This document shows positions 36,870 to 47,808 of a stretch of 64,000 bases of DNA, one piece after another; the stretch's first letter is position 1; every line of letters begins with the position of its first letter. Where the stretch lies: positions 9,280,501 to 9,344,500 of the forward strand of contig OY747705.1 in NCBI GenBank assembly GCA_963556495.2, read 5' to 3'. This DNA comes from Valencia hispanica (Eukaryota > Chordata > Actinopteri > Cyprinodontiformes > Valenciidae). Made by a program: the position numbers and the translations under genes. The notes beneath the pieces are model-generated. The model made no database searches. It saw nothing but the letters and a program-made list of their open reading frames with translations, and was not told where the DNA came from.

Positions 36870-38487
36870 CAGGGGTGGACTGGCCATCTGGAATACCGGG
36901 CATCATCCCGGTGGGCCATTGACCCAATGTGGGCCGGTCCGCTGTTTGTTTGTTTTTTTTCTCTCTAAATTCCCTCCAATTGGGCCGGCCAATTGGTTAC
37001 AGAGGGCTAGCAGTGTGTTGGCAGCATCGACACATATTATTGGTCTATGTTTGTCATTGTCAATCAATCATAGGCTGACAGACTATGAGAGCCATGACAG
37101 TGCTGTCAATCACAACACAGACCAGGGTGGGCGGGACCTCATGACATGGGCCGGAGTGGTGGGACGGGATGCTGCTGAGCTGAAAATGGAGAAGCATATA
37201 AGAAACGCCTAGGTGGCTTTGAAAAACTGGGACTAAAAAAGCTGAAATCTCTGGAGGTGGAAGCTGCTAAATGTTTATGGTTGACAGACCTATTTGGTGC
37301 CGGGGTCACCAACCCAGCAGCAGGCGCTGCTGCGGGAGGAGACGCGCAAGTGGAGTCATCTATGGTAAGTAACGTTAGCGTGGAGTTGTGACCTGAATAA
37401 CTGAATACTTGTGACAACATATTAGCCCAGAGTTGAGGGGCCGACTGTTGGTAGTTGCGGTTGATTTTGTCAAATATGCCAAATTGTGATACTGATTATT
37501 GTTCAGATGATTTAGCTAAACTAGCTAACAGCTACTAACGGCAGCGGTCTCTGGTTGCCATAGCAACAGTAAACATTAAGGGGAGACGCTACAGTTGAAT
37601 AGGGAAAAAAAGTTACCTTCAAGATACCTTCATGAAACTTGACAAACTTAATCCTAGTATTAAAACAAACATCTTTTGTATTAGAAGTTTTGATATAAAT
37701 TTTGTTTAGATATGCAAATGAGGTGTAATCTGGTTAAAAATGTTATATTTGTATATATTTGTAAACGTATCACCTCAAAATTGGTGAGAGACAGATTTAA
37801 TTTTTCTTAAATTTTCTAATCATATATGTTATCAAAAACTTTTTACAGAGGGAAATAGGTTTCTTTCATTTCATTACTTCATAAATCAAAAAACTGTAAG
37901 TAGCTCCAAAAAACTCATTTTCGTCCTTTCTTTTTTTTTTTACACAAAATAGCACATATATATTTTTTAGAACGATGTATTGACAAATCGCTTTGCCATT
38001 TTTTTCAGCTCATAGCATAGAACAACAGTGGAAAGTTTGGTGTATATAGGTATAACTGATTTCAAGATTATTCGTTTTTAATGTTGGAAAAAACTCATTT
38101 TGAGAAAAACACAATTAAAGATATGCATTAGATAATTCAATGCAATGTGAAGTGCAAATGACCCTCGAATCCCTCGTTTCGTGTTTGTGATTGGTCATTA
38201 ATTTAAACAGGCATAGCATTTTTGGACATTTTTCTTTTTACTTTTTCTTTTTTTGGGACTTTGTGTTTAGACTGCTTCGCATTAACAGGCAACCGGAAAC
38301 AGTGAGAAGGAAAATAGAATGCCAAATCTGCTGTCGCACCCGCACAAAAATGATAAAAATAGTAAATAATAATATGAGAGGAGATGCTGCGAGATTTGTG
38401 GACTTTTATGTAGTGTCAGCCGATAACGTACTGGGCTGGTCTGGACAGAAAATGCCAGGGCTGAATTTTTGTCCCAGTCCACCCCAG
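36870..38487. mobile_element. Complete hAT-family element with 8-bp target duplication GTGGCTGC
   Basis: The element starts CAGGGGTGGACTGGCC and ends GGGACTGG-complement CCAGTCCACCCCAG, so the termini are inverted copies of C(A/T)GGGGTGGACTGG. It is flanked on both sides by GTGGCTGC (36862-36869 and 38488-38495), exactly the 8-bp duplication of hAT transposases. It is 1618 bp long and lacks a full transposase, so it is a non-autonomous copy moved by another element. The host L2 frame reads continuously through the duplication, which confirms the boundaries. Confidence 0.9.
37186..37364 (+). pseudogene. Vestigial first exon of hAT transposase with splice donor
   Basis: From the ATG at 37186 the peptide begins MEKHIRNA and hits a stop. 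In the next frame it continues GGFEKLGLKKLKSL, then AAKCLWLTDLF and ends at a good donor (ATG followed by GTAAGT at 37365). The lysine-rich start and KxTDLF-like segment resemble the amino terminus of ZMYM/hAT-type transposases. A frameshift and the absence of later exons show that it is dead. Confidence 0.5.
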
Positions 38488-38559
38488 GTGGCTGCTGCTA
38501 AATTGTACAACGGTTTACTGCTCTATATTCGAGTCGCTCAGTACAGTGGCCCCGAGAGA
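38488..38559 (+). pseudogene. Continuation of the L2-type LINE after the hAT insertion
   Basis: Starts with the duplicated GTGGCTGC and reads AAAKLYNGLLLYIRVAQ, the segment that normally follows SVAAPKLWNSLP. It is cut off by the minisatellite. Confidence 0.75.
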
Positions 38560-38830
38560 GAAAACACATGCAAATCCCCAAAACACATAATTCCAAAACA
38601 CATGCAGATTCCCAAAACACATGCAAATTCCAAAACGCATAAAAATTCCAAAACACATGCAAATTCCCAAAACACATGCAAATTCCCAAAACACATGCAA
38701 ATTCCCAAAACACATGCAAAACCCCAAACGCAAAAAAATTCCAAAACACATGCAAATCCCTAAACACATGCAAATCCCAAAAAACATACAAATCCCAAAA
38801 AACATACAAATCCAAAGACACATGGAAACT
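38560..38830 (+). repeat. Minisatellite, about 20-bp unit (AAAACACATGCAAATTCCC)
   Basis: About 13 variants of a unit made of AAAACACATGCAA plus ATTCCC or ATCCC are arranged head to tail. Frames across it on both strands give repetitive peptides (KTHANSQNTCKFP, or CMCFGICMCFG in reverse) and are artefacts. Confidence 0.92.
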
Positions 38831-39054
38831 TCACAACGGAAGTGCTCCAGAATGCGAGTGAGTGATCCTTTATTTGTAATTTGTTCATGTAGGCTATAAA
38901 AAAGGTTTAATTCTTCAATTACATTTACATAAAATGGCGTTTGTAGTGTGTAGATGTGTGCTATTTTGTGTGTTTCAATTAATATTGAATCAATATTAAA
39001 TTAATCGCATAACATAGCAATCAGTCTTATTGATCAAAGTCAGACTGAATGAAT
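38831..39054. other. Short AT-rich spacer
   Basis: Nothing recognised. Confidence 0.4.
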
Positions 39055-39985
39055 CAATTCAATTCAGTTTATTTATATAGCGCCAATTCACAACAGATGT
39101 CATCTCAAGGCACTTAACAAGAAGTCATTTCAATACATTTATACAAACATTCCAATCAGTTAAAAAGTTTCCGATTTAAGGAATCCCAGCAGATTGCGTC
39201 AGTCATTGGCATGAGGTTGGGCCCCGTTGATGCAGACTTTCCAACCACAGCAATCCTTCAGCAATCCCTCATACTGAGCAAGCATGTAGCGACGGTGGAG
39301 AGGAAAAACTCCCCTTTAACAGGAAGAAACCTCCAACAGAACCAGGCTCAGTAGGAGCGGCCATCTGCCACAACCGTCTGGGGGTTTGAGAAGACAGAGC
39401 AGAAACACAGAAGGAACAGAAGATCTGATATAAGAGAACTTTCTATGTTACAGAAAGTAAAAAGTTGATAACAGGACACAGTGGATGTTCAGTTACTGGG
39501 AGGATTATCCCAGTCGATGCCCCCCGTCCAACAGGGCATTGCAGCCAAGCAGGATACCAGACCAGGTATATCTGCTATGGAGAGAAAAACACTGAGAGAA
39601 AACAAAGTTAACAGTCGAAATAACAGAATGTACTGTAATTCAACTGGAGAGTCGTAGGAGAAAAGGAAGTAGCAGAGTGAGGAAAATTGATGTCTGTCCT
39701 CCAGCAGTCTAAGCCTATAGCAGCATAACTACAGAGATAGCTCAGGATGACCTAAGCCACTCTAACTATAAGCTTTATCAAAAAGTAAAGTTTTAAGCCT
39801 GGCCTTAAAAGTAAACGGAGTGTCTGCCTCACGGACTAAAGCTGGGAGCTGGTTCCACAGGAGAGGAGCCTGATAACTAAAAGATCTGCCTCCCATTCTA
39901 CTTTTAGAAATCCTAGGAACTACAAGTACAATCACAGAAGAATTAGTTGCTGCTATTAGGTGTTGAGTTGCTGTGCCCCACCTAA
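39055..39985 (-). pseudogene. L2-like LINE 3' end, reversed
   Basis: Minus-strand sequence from 39960 encodes VPRISKSRMGGRSFSYQAPLLWNQLPAL and READTPFTFKARLKTLLFDKAYS, the last part of an L2-like protein. A 3' UTR of about 700 bp follows, ending GGCGCTATATAAATAAACTG with an AATTG-type tail (39055-39080). Upstream parts are absent. Confidence 0.75.
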
Positions 39986-40370
39986 CTTATCAACACTGTC
40001 AACCTTCCAAACCACTCGGGTCCTTCTGGTTCCAGTTTATTTGCATCCCCAGAGTCAGAATCAAACATGGAGAAGTGGCATTCAGTTTTTATGCTCCTCT
40101 AATCTGGAACAAACTTCCAGAAAACTGCTGAAACACTGAGTTCCTTTGACTCAAGGCTAAAACCAGTTTAGAGATGCCTTTGATTATTAATCAGTGGAAC
40201 AACATTAATTCTAGTTTGGATTGCAGCTTTTCACTATTCTCTTTGTTTTGCCACTGTGATATCCTTTTTTTGTTTGTTTTTTGTTTTATGTTTTTATCAT
40301 GTAAAGCACTTTGAACTGCCTTGTTGCTGAAATGTGCTATAGAAATAAATGTGACTTAAATTCACTAAAG
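39986..40370 (+). pseudogene. L2-like LINE 3' end, forward
   Basis: Plus-strand sequence reads HGEVAFSFYAPLIWNKLPEN, then a degraded continuation and a UTR ending AAAGCACTTTGAACTGCC and GTGCTATAGAAATAAATGTG, typical of a teleost L2-like terminus. It meets the reversed copy end to end at about 39985. Confidence 0.72.
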
Positions 40371-40399
40371 TAGCTTTGGATGAAATTATATGTTTCGAA

Positions 40400-40880
40400 T
40401 AGAATAGATACTCTCTTTATTGTCCCACATTGGGGAAGTTCAGGCTTAACAAATTGACAGGTTCACACCAAGGTAAAAATATAAAAAAACTGAATTAAAA
40501 ATACATACTGTACAGTAAGGGCAAATTTACAACACTAGAACACTGTGAAGTTATTAAAAATAGCATACTCTGGTTCAAGAAAAGTGTAGCTGAGCAGGAT
40601 GAATATTAAATACTTACAAAATGTGTATGTTTATTTGTGGAATATACAACAGACTATTTTCAAAAAGTGACAAAAGTACTGCAAACAGCAGAGATCTGCA
40701 ATAACAACAGAAATGTTATTTGAAATGAGAAGAGTGCAAATAACAGCAGGCATGTAAAACACTTATTGACTTTTGAGGGGAGCAGTGGTGGTTCTACAGT
40801 CTAACACCTGGTGTGAGGAAGGACCTATGATAAAGTCCATTCATGCACCTAGGATGCAGCAGTCTGTCACTTAGGACCCC
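40400..40880 (-). pseudogene. LINE 3' end (same family as 33767-35286), part 1
   Basis: Minus-strand reading gives LSDRLLHPRCMNGLY followed by RSFLTPGVRL, the extreme C-terminus of this LINE's protein. The 3' end CTCTCTTTATTGTCCCAC (antisense of the terminal UTR) lies near 40405-40425. The copy is interrupted at 40881 by the PIF-like MITE and appears to resume at about 41750. Confidence 0.65.
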
Positions 40881-40883
40881 TAA

Positions 40884-41605
40884 CCCCTCCTTTCCACCGA
40901 CGCGTAAGCGGTGCGTTACAGGAGCAGCACGTTTCACTTGTGTATTCTGCTGCTTGGCCCTTTCCACCGGGTGCGTACGAGGCGCATAGCAGCAGGGAAG
41001 CAGCTGTCACCGAGAGAGCACGAAATCACGCGAGATTAGCAAAATCACACGTGGTTCCGTCAGTAAACACAACAACCACAGACATATATAAGCGCCTATG
41101 ACAATAATAACCAGGAAAAGACAACAACATGGATCCAAAAGGTTGGTGTTTTATGTTATGTCCGTTTTATATTCGCCAATAAGTTTATGTTATGTCAGGG
41201 AATGTCCAAAATCGCTCATCTGTGTGATGACACACAAATGAGACCCTCCCGCGCGGTACTGACTTCTCACCGGGCCGCACAGGTAGGGACATTTTTTTAA
41301 GTAAAGCAACCGCAAAGCAGCACGTTTCTTTTATTTTGAAAATGTCCGGTGCCGAGCCGTATATTTCCTGTCTCCCCTATCCAAAATGTAGAAATGTACG
41401 TGTTTCAGAGGCGTGCTGCTTAGAAAATAGGACTGCCGCGTATATTTAGAAAAGTGCTGCGACATGTCGCTCCTCAGACGCGGCAGACTCGTGCTGCTTT
41501 CGCCTCTGGTGGAAAGGGCTCTATTGAATACAGTGGTGGCTATCAGCTGCGTATGATGTGCTGCTCCTGTAACGTGCTGCTTACGCGTCCGGTGGAAAGG
41601 AGGGG
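40884..41605. mobile_element. PIF/Harbinger-like MITE with TAA target duplication
   Basis: The left end CCCCTCCTTTCCACCG and the right end, whose reverse complement starts identically, form about 47-bp inverted repeats differing by a one-base gap and few substitutions. They are flanked by TAA on both sides (40881-40883 and 41606-41608), the 3-bp duplication of PIF/Harbinger elements. A second inverted pair lies inside it (GGCCCTTTCCACCGGGTG near 40968 and its counterpart near 41500-41520). No transposase is encoded in its 722 bp. Confidence 0.82.
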
Positions 41606-41749
41606 TAAGTCTGTGAAAACCTACAACTGCTGTTTATATTTTGGAAATAAAAGTTTGTAATTAATTACTTTTAATGGGTATATGTGGGTAGGAGTTGGGT
41701 TTGGGGGTTTCCTGCTTGTCTTGGACAAAGGCAAGGGGGTCCTCAAAGA

Positions 41750-42045
41750 AAAAAGGTTGGGAAGCACTGCCATAGAAGATGACTGATACCACCAAGTCAA
41801 GGAAGGTGTTTAGGAGCACCCCCTGCACTCCGAAAAATCTCAGTCTCCTCGGCAGGTCTGAACCCGACTATAAAGAGCTTCAGTGGGGCTCCAGTCCAGT
41901 TTATTGTTCACGTCAGCACTCAGGTACTTAGAGTCCACTAGATACTCCCTGTCCACTTCCTCGATGTTCATCGCTGTCAGTGTGGTCTGCGACTGCAGAC
42001 TGGAAATCCACCTCCAGCTCCTTGGTTCTCCCTGTGTAATTACTG
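41750..42045 (-). pseudogene. LINE fragment (same family), part 2
   Basis: Minus-strand reading gives RTKELEVDF, then, after frame changes, LPRRLRFFGVQGVLLNTFLDLVVSVIFY. This is the block usually read as FLRRLRSFGV...LLRTFYDSVVASVIFY that follows the RT catalytic core. It lies upstream of part 1 in the element's direction, consistent with one copy split by the MITE. Confidence 0.72.
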
Positions 42046-42237
42046 CAATGTAATGATGAATGAAAATAAAACAGTCATATGCAGATCCTTCTGTTCAGTT
42101 TATTTTGACCACTCGTAGACCTTAAGAGCACCCCTGGAAACTATCACCTTTATGAACATAAACATTTATACAAAGGCCTTTTTATGAGTAGTGTTTACTC
42201 CAGTCTAGGTCGTTGCACAATCCAAACAAATGTCAAA

Positions 42238-42257
42238 ATCAATCAATCAATCAATCA
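42238..42257 (+). repeat. AATC tetranucleotide repeat
   Basis: Five perfect units. Confidence 0.9.
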
Positions 42258-42539
42258 GAAAGGATGTTTACAATAATACTTGCGTGAATGATGGAATTCC
42301 TGTAGTATTCCATGGCGTGAGTGTGAAATCTAGTTCATGTTTATGTTTCCCAGATGTTTAAAGCATGTAGTAGTTTTTACATACACGTTTACTCGGTTAT
42401 GTAGAAGTTTCAGATATGTTTTCCTCATCATCGCTGCTACTCTCCCAATCCTTGTGCGTTACTATTTTCTCATTACAGTCAAAACAAACTAGTGCCAAAT
42501 TAAAAACATAAAAAACAGCGCTATTACAAAAGGAGAACT

Positions 42540-42605
42540 TTTGATTTGCATGTGTTTTGGAATTTGCTGGTGTTCTGGGATTTGCATGTGTTTTGCATGT
42601 CTTTC
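42540..42605 (-). repeat. Inverted copy of the 20-bp minisatellite
   Basis: Reverse complement reads AAAACACATGCAAATCCCAG and AATTCCAAAACACATGCAAAT, the same units as at 38560-38830 but in opposite orientation, about 4 kb away. Confidence 0.85.
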
Positions 42606-45600
42606 AAATTTCAAGTATTAAGAGTCCTTATTTTTTATTGGCTTTTAACTAGAATATCTGCATTTATTATCCATTTGTGATGGGAATTGTGGTTTCTATT
42701 TTGTTTAACTACAACTATAGTTTTCTTTGGTGTTTCATTTATGTTATTGTATTATTTTATTTAAAATGTAGTAAATGTGCTTTATAAACAATGTGAATTG
42801 AACTGAATGATAAAATCTCATGCTGGCAAGTAAAACTTAAGGTAGCTAATCATCTTTGAGTCAAACAAAAGTAAAAAAAAAAGTTTAAGTCAAAAGTATT
42901 GATATTTTGCTGCATGTTTACTTTGATAGTGTTAAGTGAAGCTACAGTCCCAGAGAACAGCAGGATTTTCTCCACATACTGAGCCACTTTCCCTTTCCCT
43001 TTATGGACTTTCCCAGTCAATAAATATTATGGACATGTGCGCATGATATTCGTACCTTTAGCATCTTTGGTACAATGATTTATGTCAGTTGTGGGTTTCT
43101 TGTGCAGTCAGACTCCAGAATGTGAATTCATGACAATTATATTTTGTTAATCGTTTATTTCATGGGGTAACCCATGCAGTAACTTGCAAACTTGTTGATA
43201 AACAACCAGAAATTAAAGATTATTTTGGGGGTTTATTGTCACATCTGGCTGGCTTGCCGGAGTAGAAGCCGGAGTAGAAGATCGTCAAAGCCTTTTATGG
43301 AGAGGCTGAATCTGGGATGTTTCACTATACTAATGCACTGCCTAGGGGTGTTTGTGTTTGTCGCACCATATTTAAGAAGAGAACCAAAGCAGGTGTATGC
43401 AACCCAACAATTTGATAATGTGATGGTTGTGTTAATAGATTTGTGTACTGGTAGAAATGTGGATTTTTGTTTATTTGTAGCTTCTTTTATACTTGAATAC
43501 AATTAATTGAGTTTTTTTCTTGTAGAAGGAGCTTCCAGTATAAAGCCTAGAGTAGAAAGGTTTCTCACAGGAATTGCACAGTTTGGGCCTCTGGAGGCAC
43601 AGAACACTATACCCACAAGCCTTATCCCAGTTTCTAAATTTTGTTCAGTTGTATTACTTTAAACTTTTTGGGAGACATTCTTCAACAGATTTTTGGGTTT
43701 TGTAAATATTATTTTACTCCGCAATCATCATCTTCAAAATGCACTTCTACTTACTATGAAGGAAAAATAAAGTGACACCACCAGCTGAAGCCTGATGTTT
43801 TGCATACTCCTTCCAACATTTGGCTAAATCTTACAGTCTACATGTAAGATTTGAACTAGAAAAAGAAGTAAAGCTAATGTCTGACATGATACATTGTAAG
43901 AGCAAACTCTTTTTTTAATGAATCAAGCTGTTGTCACAATGTTATCTTCTTGCATATTTTGTTGTATCTAAGAATACATTTCACATATCAGAATAGGTCA
44001 CTTTTGCCCTAATGGTCTTTTTTTTTTTTTTTCAACACTTAAAAGGCACAGTTCAACTATTGGAACTTCAGAATAGTTTAACCAGATCTTTTTCAGATGG
44101 GACAATCTGTCGTCCCTCTCCTCTGACAGCCATGTCTCCATACACAATCGGCCCTTTAAAGAATCAGCAAAAGACGCCCGCGTATCATGACCGCCAGCAA
44201 CTCTTCTTATTTTTACAAAGCCGGTTGTTTGGCGATGTCTGCTAATTTCCCTCTGAAATACAACCAATAGCATGACTTAACAACATCTCCCGCTCAGGGA
44301 CTCAATTGAGCCATTCTGAGTACATACCCCCAGACTGCTACTCTGTTGGTTCTTGAAATGGCCCTGAAAACGGCTCTGTAGGCCTGGCTCAGTGAAGCTG
44401 AGACACGCACATACCAGGAAGGTCCAGTAAAATTACCCTCAAGTTCCTATAGAGGAAATGCGCCTAATGATCCCCTGATCATCTTGGGCTGGAAGTTTAG
44501 TGCGATAACCCAGTCGGCGAGTGCCCTGAGTGGTCTATGGTTTACTAGCACGATTGATCACATGATTACGACATCCCTACAGTTAAGGCCATTTCTAGCA
44601 TCCTGCTAGCAAGCGTATTCATTGGTGCAGACAGAGCTTCTGCAGAGTGTAGTAGGAGCTCAAGTTACTTTACTAGATCATTGCTTTACTAGACACTTTA
44701 GCAGCATTTACATAAATTACATGGCAGTGGAGCATGTTTTGACACATCTGGAAAATCTGTTGTAGCCTACCCCATTAGCTATCTACAAAGGGGATGCTGG
44801 AACATTATTTATTCAAATGCCTTTTAATGCCACATTAAAGCAAGGCAGATAAGGAAACAGGGGTATTGTTATTTTGTAACTGATTGTCTGTGCATGAACT
44901 GCTATTTTAGCGGAGCAGCACATTTCGAGAGAATAAAAAGCATAAACAATTGAAATATTAAAAAAATGATGACCTGAGTTAAGCATGTGAAATACACAGT
45001 AAAAACTACAGAAGCTTGTATGTGTGTCTGTTTAGACCAAGCTGAGCCAAAGTACAAATAAATATTGTATAAATGAATTGATTGTGTAATGTGAGCAATC
45101 AAATTAATTAAGGGGTCCACAGCTGTTGGAGGCGAATAAGGCCATGAATTTTTCAGTGCAACCACTTCTCCCTAAGATTTTACAATAAATATTTCTGGAG
45201 GTCTTGGATGAATTTTTCATGTCTGTGTGGGGGAGATGAAAGGCGAAGGAGGGATCCAGGGGACGGGTGCTCTATGGCGCTGACACACCACAGAGAGGTG
45301 CTTCGGCTCCAATCTTTATCAATGAAAGCCAACCGACACTATTGCTTTAATTAGCCTGCTTTGTCAGGCATTCCTCTATCAATAAAAAAAAGGCTGGCTA
45401 AAGGAGGAGGAGAAGGATAAGGGGGTGAATTCACGAGTCCCACTTGCTTTTGTACCCTCCCACCTCGAGAAAGGAAATGATGTAATCGCGATCGTAGAGA
45501 CAAATGCACAGCAGTGTGTTATATCACTGCAATTCAACAGCAGCCGTCATCTTTTTATGTTGAAGCACAAAGATTTCCTTCCAGTCATTTAAATCCCAGA

Positions 45601-46125
45601 AGTGTAATGGCGTCAGAAACAGGCGCCGCACCTTTAATTCAAGGCTGTATCATTTATTTATCTATGATGACCTTGTAGTAAACAAATCAATAAAGCATCC
45701 AGCTACCATGCTGCTATATACTATATACCATGAATGAGTAACAGATGCAATTGATTTGCATGTTGTTGTCTAGGCATGAGGTGCAGACTGGTTGAATAAA
45801 TCAGAACTGGGTACATCTTGTGAGATTTTTTCTTCCTTTTTTTTCAAATTTGATATTCAGGTAGGATCCCGAGGTAACAAATTCAGGGGAGGAATTTGGT
45901 TGGTGGGCAGCACACCAGCAATATTCCACCTGGAATATCATAATAAACAGCTTCCCGTTGTCATTATTTTCCTTTGCTTAAACACACAGGCGAAAAAGCA
46001 GGGGTGGCGCTGATGCTGCTACCTATATGTGTGCACCAACAGGATGGGCTTATTTAGGGTTTTAAATGCAATTCTAATTTTTAACATTTATAGTTCAGAA
46101 AAGCATTTATTGTCCTATATTAATA
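42606..46125. other. Unique spacer
   Basis: No coding domain or transposon end found in 3.5 kb. Complex sequence around 45120-45680 holds TTTAATTAGC and GATGTAATCGCGATCG and is a candidate conserved non-coding block. A T run lies at 44018-44032. Confidence 0.45.
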
Positions 46126-46420
46126 TGCAGTTAAGCCCAAACTCATTCATACCCCTGGACGATTTGGGTTAAATAAAACCTTATGATTTTTACTAACACG
46201 TTTCTTCTGACTAGAAGAGTGATCCAGCCAGAGTTCAGACTTGAATCTGACTGAGAATCTGGGAGCTAAAGATTAGGGAAATGGTAAGGAGGTCCATCAG
46301 CTTTAAAGACACGGAGCTCATCACCCAACATGGAATGTCAAAATACCAGTGGAAATAGACAGAAAGCTGGTCAGCAGCTATAACAAACGTTGATGCGACA
46401 TGCTGTGTTTTATGAAAACG
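46126..46420 (+). pseudogene. Tc1-like relic: left end joined to transposase C-terminus
   Basis: The left part CATTCATACCCCTGG is a Tc1-type inverted-repeat end. Directly after, from about 46210, comes the C-terminal region of a transposase: LRIWELKIREMVRRS, then ELITQHGMSKYQW and ESWSAAITNV, with stops between. The DNA-binding and most of the catalytic domain are deleted. The right end is not recognisable. Confidence 0.65.
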
Positions 46421-46529
46421 TGAAGAATAAAAGCTTTTTACATTTTTTTTCTGAATTTATTCTTATATTTGACATTGCTTTATCATCAAACAAGCAAACC
46501 TCTTGGTTGGATGAAAATAATTTAGATTC

Positions 46530-46625
46530 TAAATCTGGCTGTGGGCAGAAAGGATCTCCTGTAGCAGTATGTGTTACAGCATGTCTGAAGAAGCCTGTGA
46601 CTAAAGACACTCGGTTGTTGATGCT
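46530..46625 (-). pseudogene. LINE C-terminal scrap
   Basis: Minus-strand reading gives CCNTYCYRRSFLPTA, the C-terminal motif of the LINE family seen at 40400-42045 and 55903-56140. About 95 bp survive. Confidence 0.6.
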
Positions 46626-46876
46626 CCAATGTCACTTGCTATTTAAATTGCATCCCTTCCATCATATCCCATCTCCTATGGATGCTGCTGATGGGCAACA
46701 TTTTTCCTTGTTTGCTTTGACATTAGCTATCCAAAGTCTTGTGCCCGGGTTCCTTCACACTGTGGTCTGTACCTGTTATAATACTGCTTTTAAATTTACC
46801 ACTACTAAATGTGTTCATATTTCATGACATGTAGTAAATTAATTTAAAACTTAAGACTAATTAGTCAGACCACATT

Positions 46877-47215
46877 GGCGGGGCAGTTGGTAGCACTGCT
46901 GCTTTGGAGCAACAAGGTCCTGGGATTGAATCCCCGTCCTGGGTTTTTATGCATGGAGTTTTGAATGTTCTCCCTGCACATTTTTGTGAGTTTCCCTCAA
47001 CAAACACGACTGTTAAGGGAAATTCTGGGTGTCCAATTAACCTAAGTCTGAGTGTGTGCATGTTTGTTTTTTTTTGTTGTTGTTGTTGTCCTGTATGTCT
47101 CTGGGTTGGTCTATGATGGACTTGTGACCTGTCCAGGGGTGTTCTCAGTCTCTTGTCCAATGACAGATGAAGATAGGCACCAGCCCTTCTGTGATCTTGC
47201 AAGGATAAACTGTAT
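46877..47215 (+). mobile_element. tRNA-derived SINE
   Basis: The head reads GGGGCAGTTGGTAGCAC (A-box-like) and GGGATTGAATCCCC (B-box-like, 46922-46935), typical of a tRNA-derived SINE. The body (GTTCTCCCTGCACA, ACCTGTCCAGGGGTG, AGATAGGCACCAGCCC) matches the reversed copy at 62228-62580. The usual GGATGG tail is probably represented by the ATGG array after 47308. Confidence 0.75.
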
Positions 47216-47226
47216 GTACTCTATGG

Positions 47227-47310
47227 ACATTTTGTCACATTACAACCACAGAATCTAGTGTATTTTACTGAGCTTTTATGAGATAGACCAATCAAAAATA
47301 ATGCATAATG
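47227..47310 (+). mobile_element. Isolated Tc1-like terminal repeat
   Basis: Contains CATTTTGTCACATTACAACC and TTTTACTGAGCTTTTATGAG, nearly the same as the left end of the Tc1-like relic at 47809. No transposase follows. It lies between the SINE body and the ATGG array. Confidence 0.65.
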
Positions 47311-47332
47311 ATGGATGGATGGATGGATGGAC

Positions 47333-47366
<34 letters not shown>

Positions 47367-47414
47367 ATGGATGGATGGATGGATGGATGGATGGATGGAT
47401 GGATGGATGGATGG

Positions 47415-47450
<36 letters not shown>

Positions 47451-47456
47451 ATGGAT
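47308..47456 (+). repeat. ATGG tetranucleotide microsatellite
   Basis: About 37 units with three ATGGACGG interruptions. The Trp/Met/Asp and Ile/His/Pro repeat frames are artefacts. Confidence 0.97.
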
Positions 47457-47808
47457 TTCTAGCTTTAACCAAATAGGGACTGAAGAAAGAAAATATGATT
47501 AATTTTAATTTGTTTTTGTTTATTTCACAATTTTCAATAAATAGTTCAACAACAAAAAAATATTTATTTTTACCCAACCATTAGATGTATATAAATCCAG
47601 TTTATGGGTTATTTTCAAACTACTCTTTTATAGTCCTAACAATTGCATTTAACCATTTGTTAGAGTGGTTAACCTAACTCAACCCTGTAGTGTTAAATCA
47701 ACCAAGAGCTGGATTGGTCCATATTTCACCCTGGACTTGAGTAGTAAAATAACCCAATTTGGGGTTTTAACCCAGCCAAATTAGAGTGAAAAAAGTTAAT
47801 ACTCTGTG
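47457..47808. repeat. Spacer with probable dispersed repeat
   Basis: Part 47566-47795 has AACCCA/TGGGTT-rich ends (TTTTACCCAACCA left; GGGTTTTAACCCAGCCAAAT right), as in a common type of fish repeat. No coding capacity. Confidence 0.4.

Noticed and set aside
38560..38830. CRISPR-like array
   Set aside because: Units are tandem variants without unique spacers, in a vertebrate-type genome.
38498..38899. Repetitive Cys/Phe/Gly and Lys/Thr/His peptides on both strands
   Set aside because: They are translations of the 20-bp minisatellite and not proteins.
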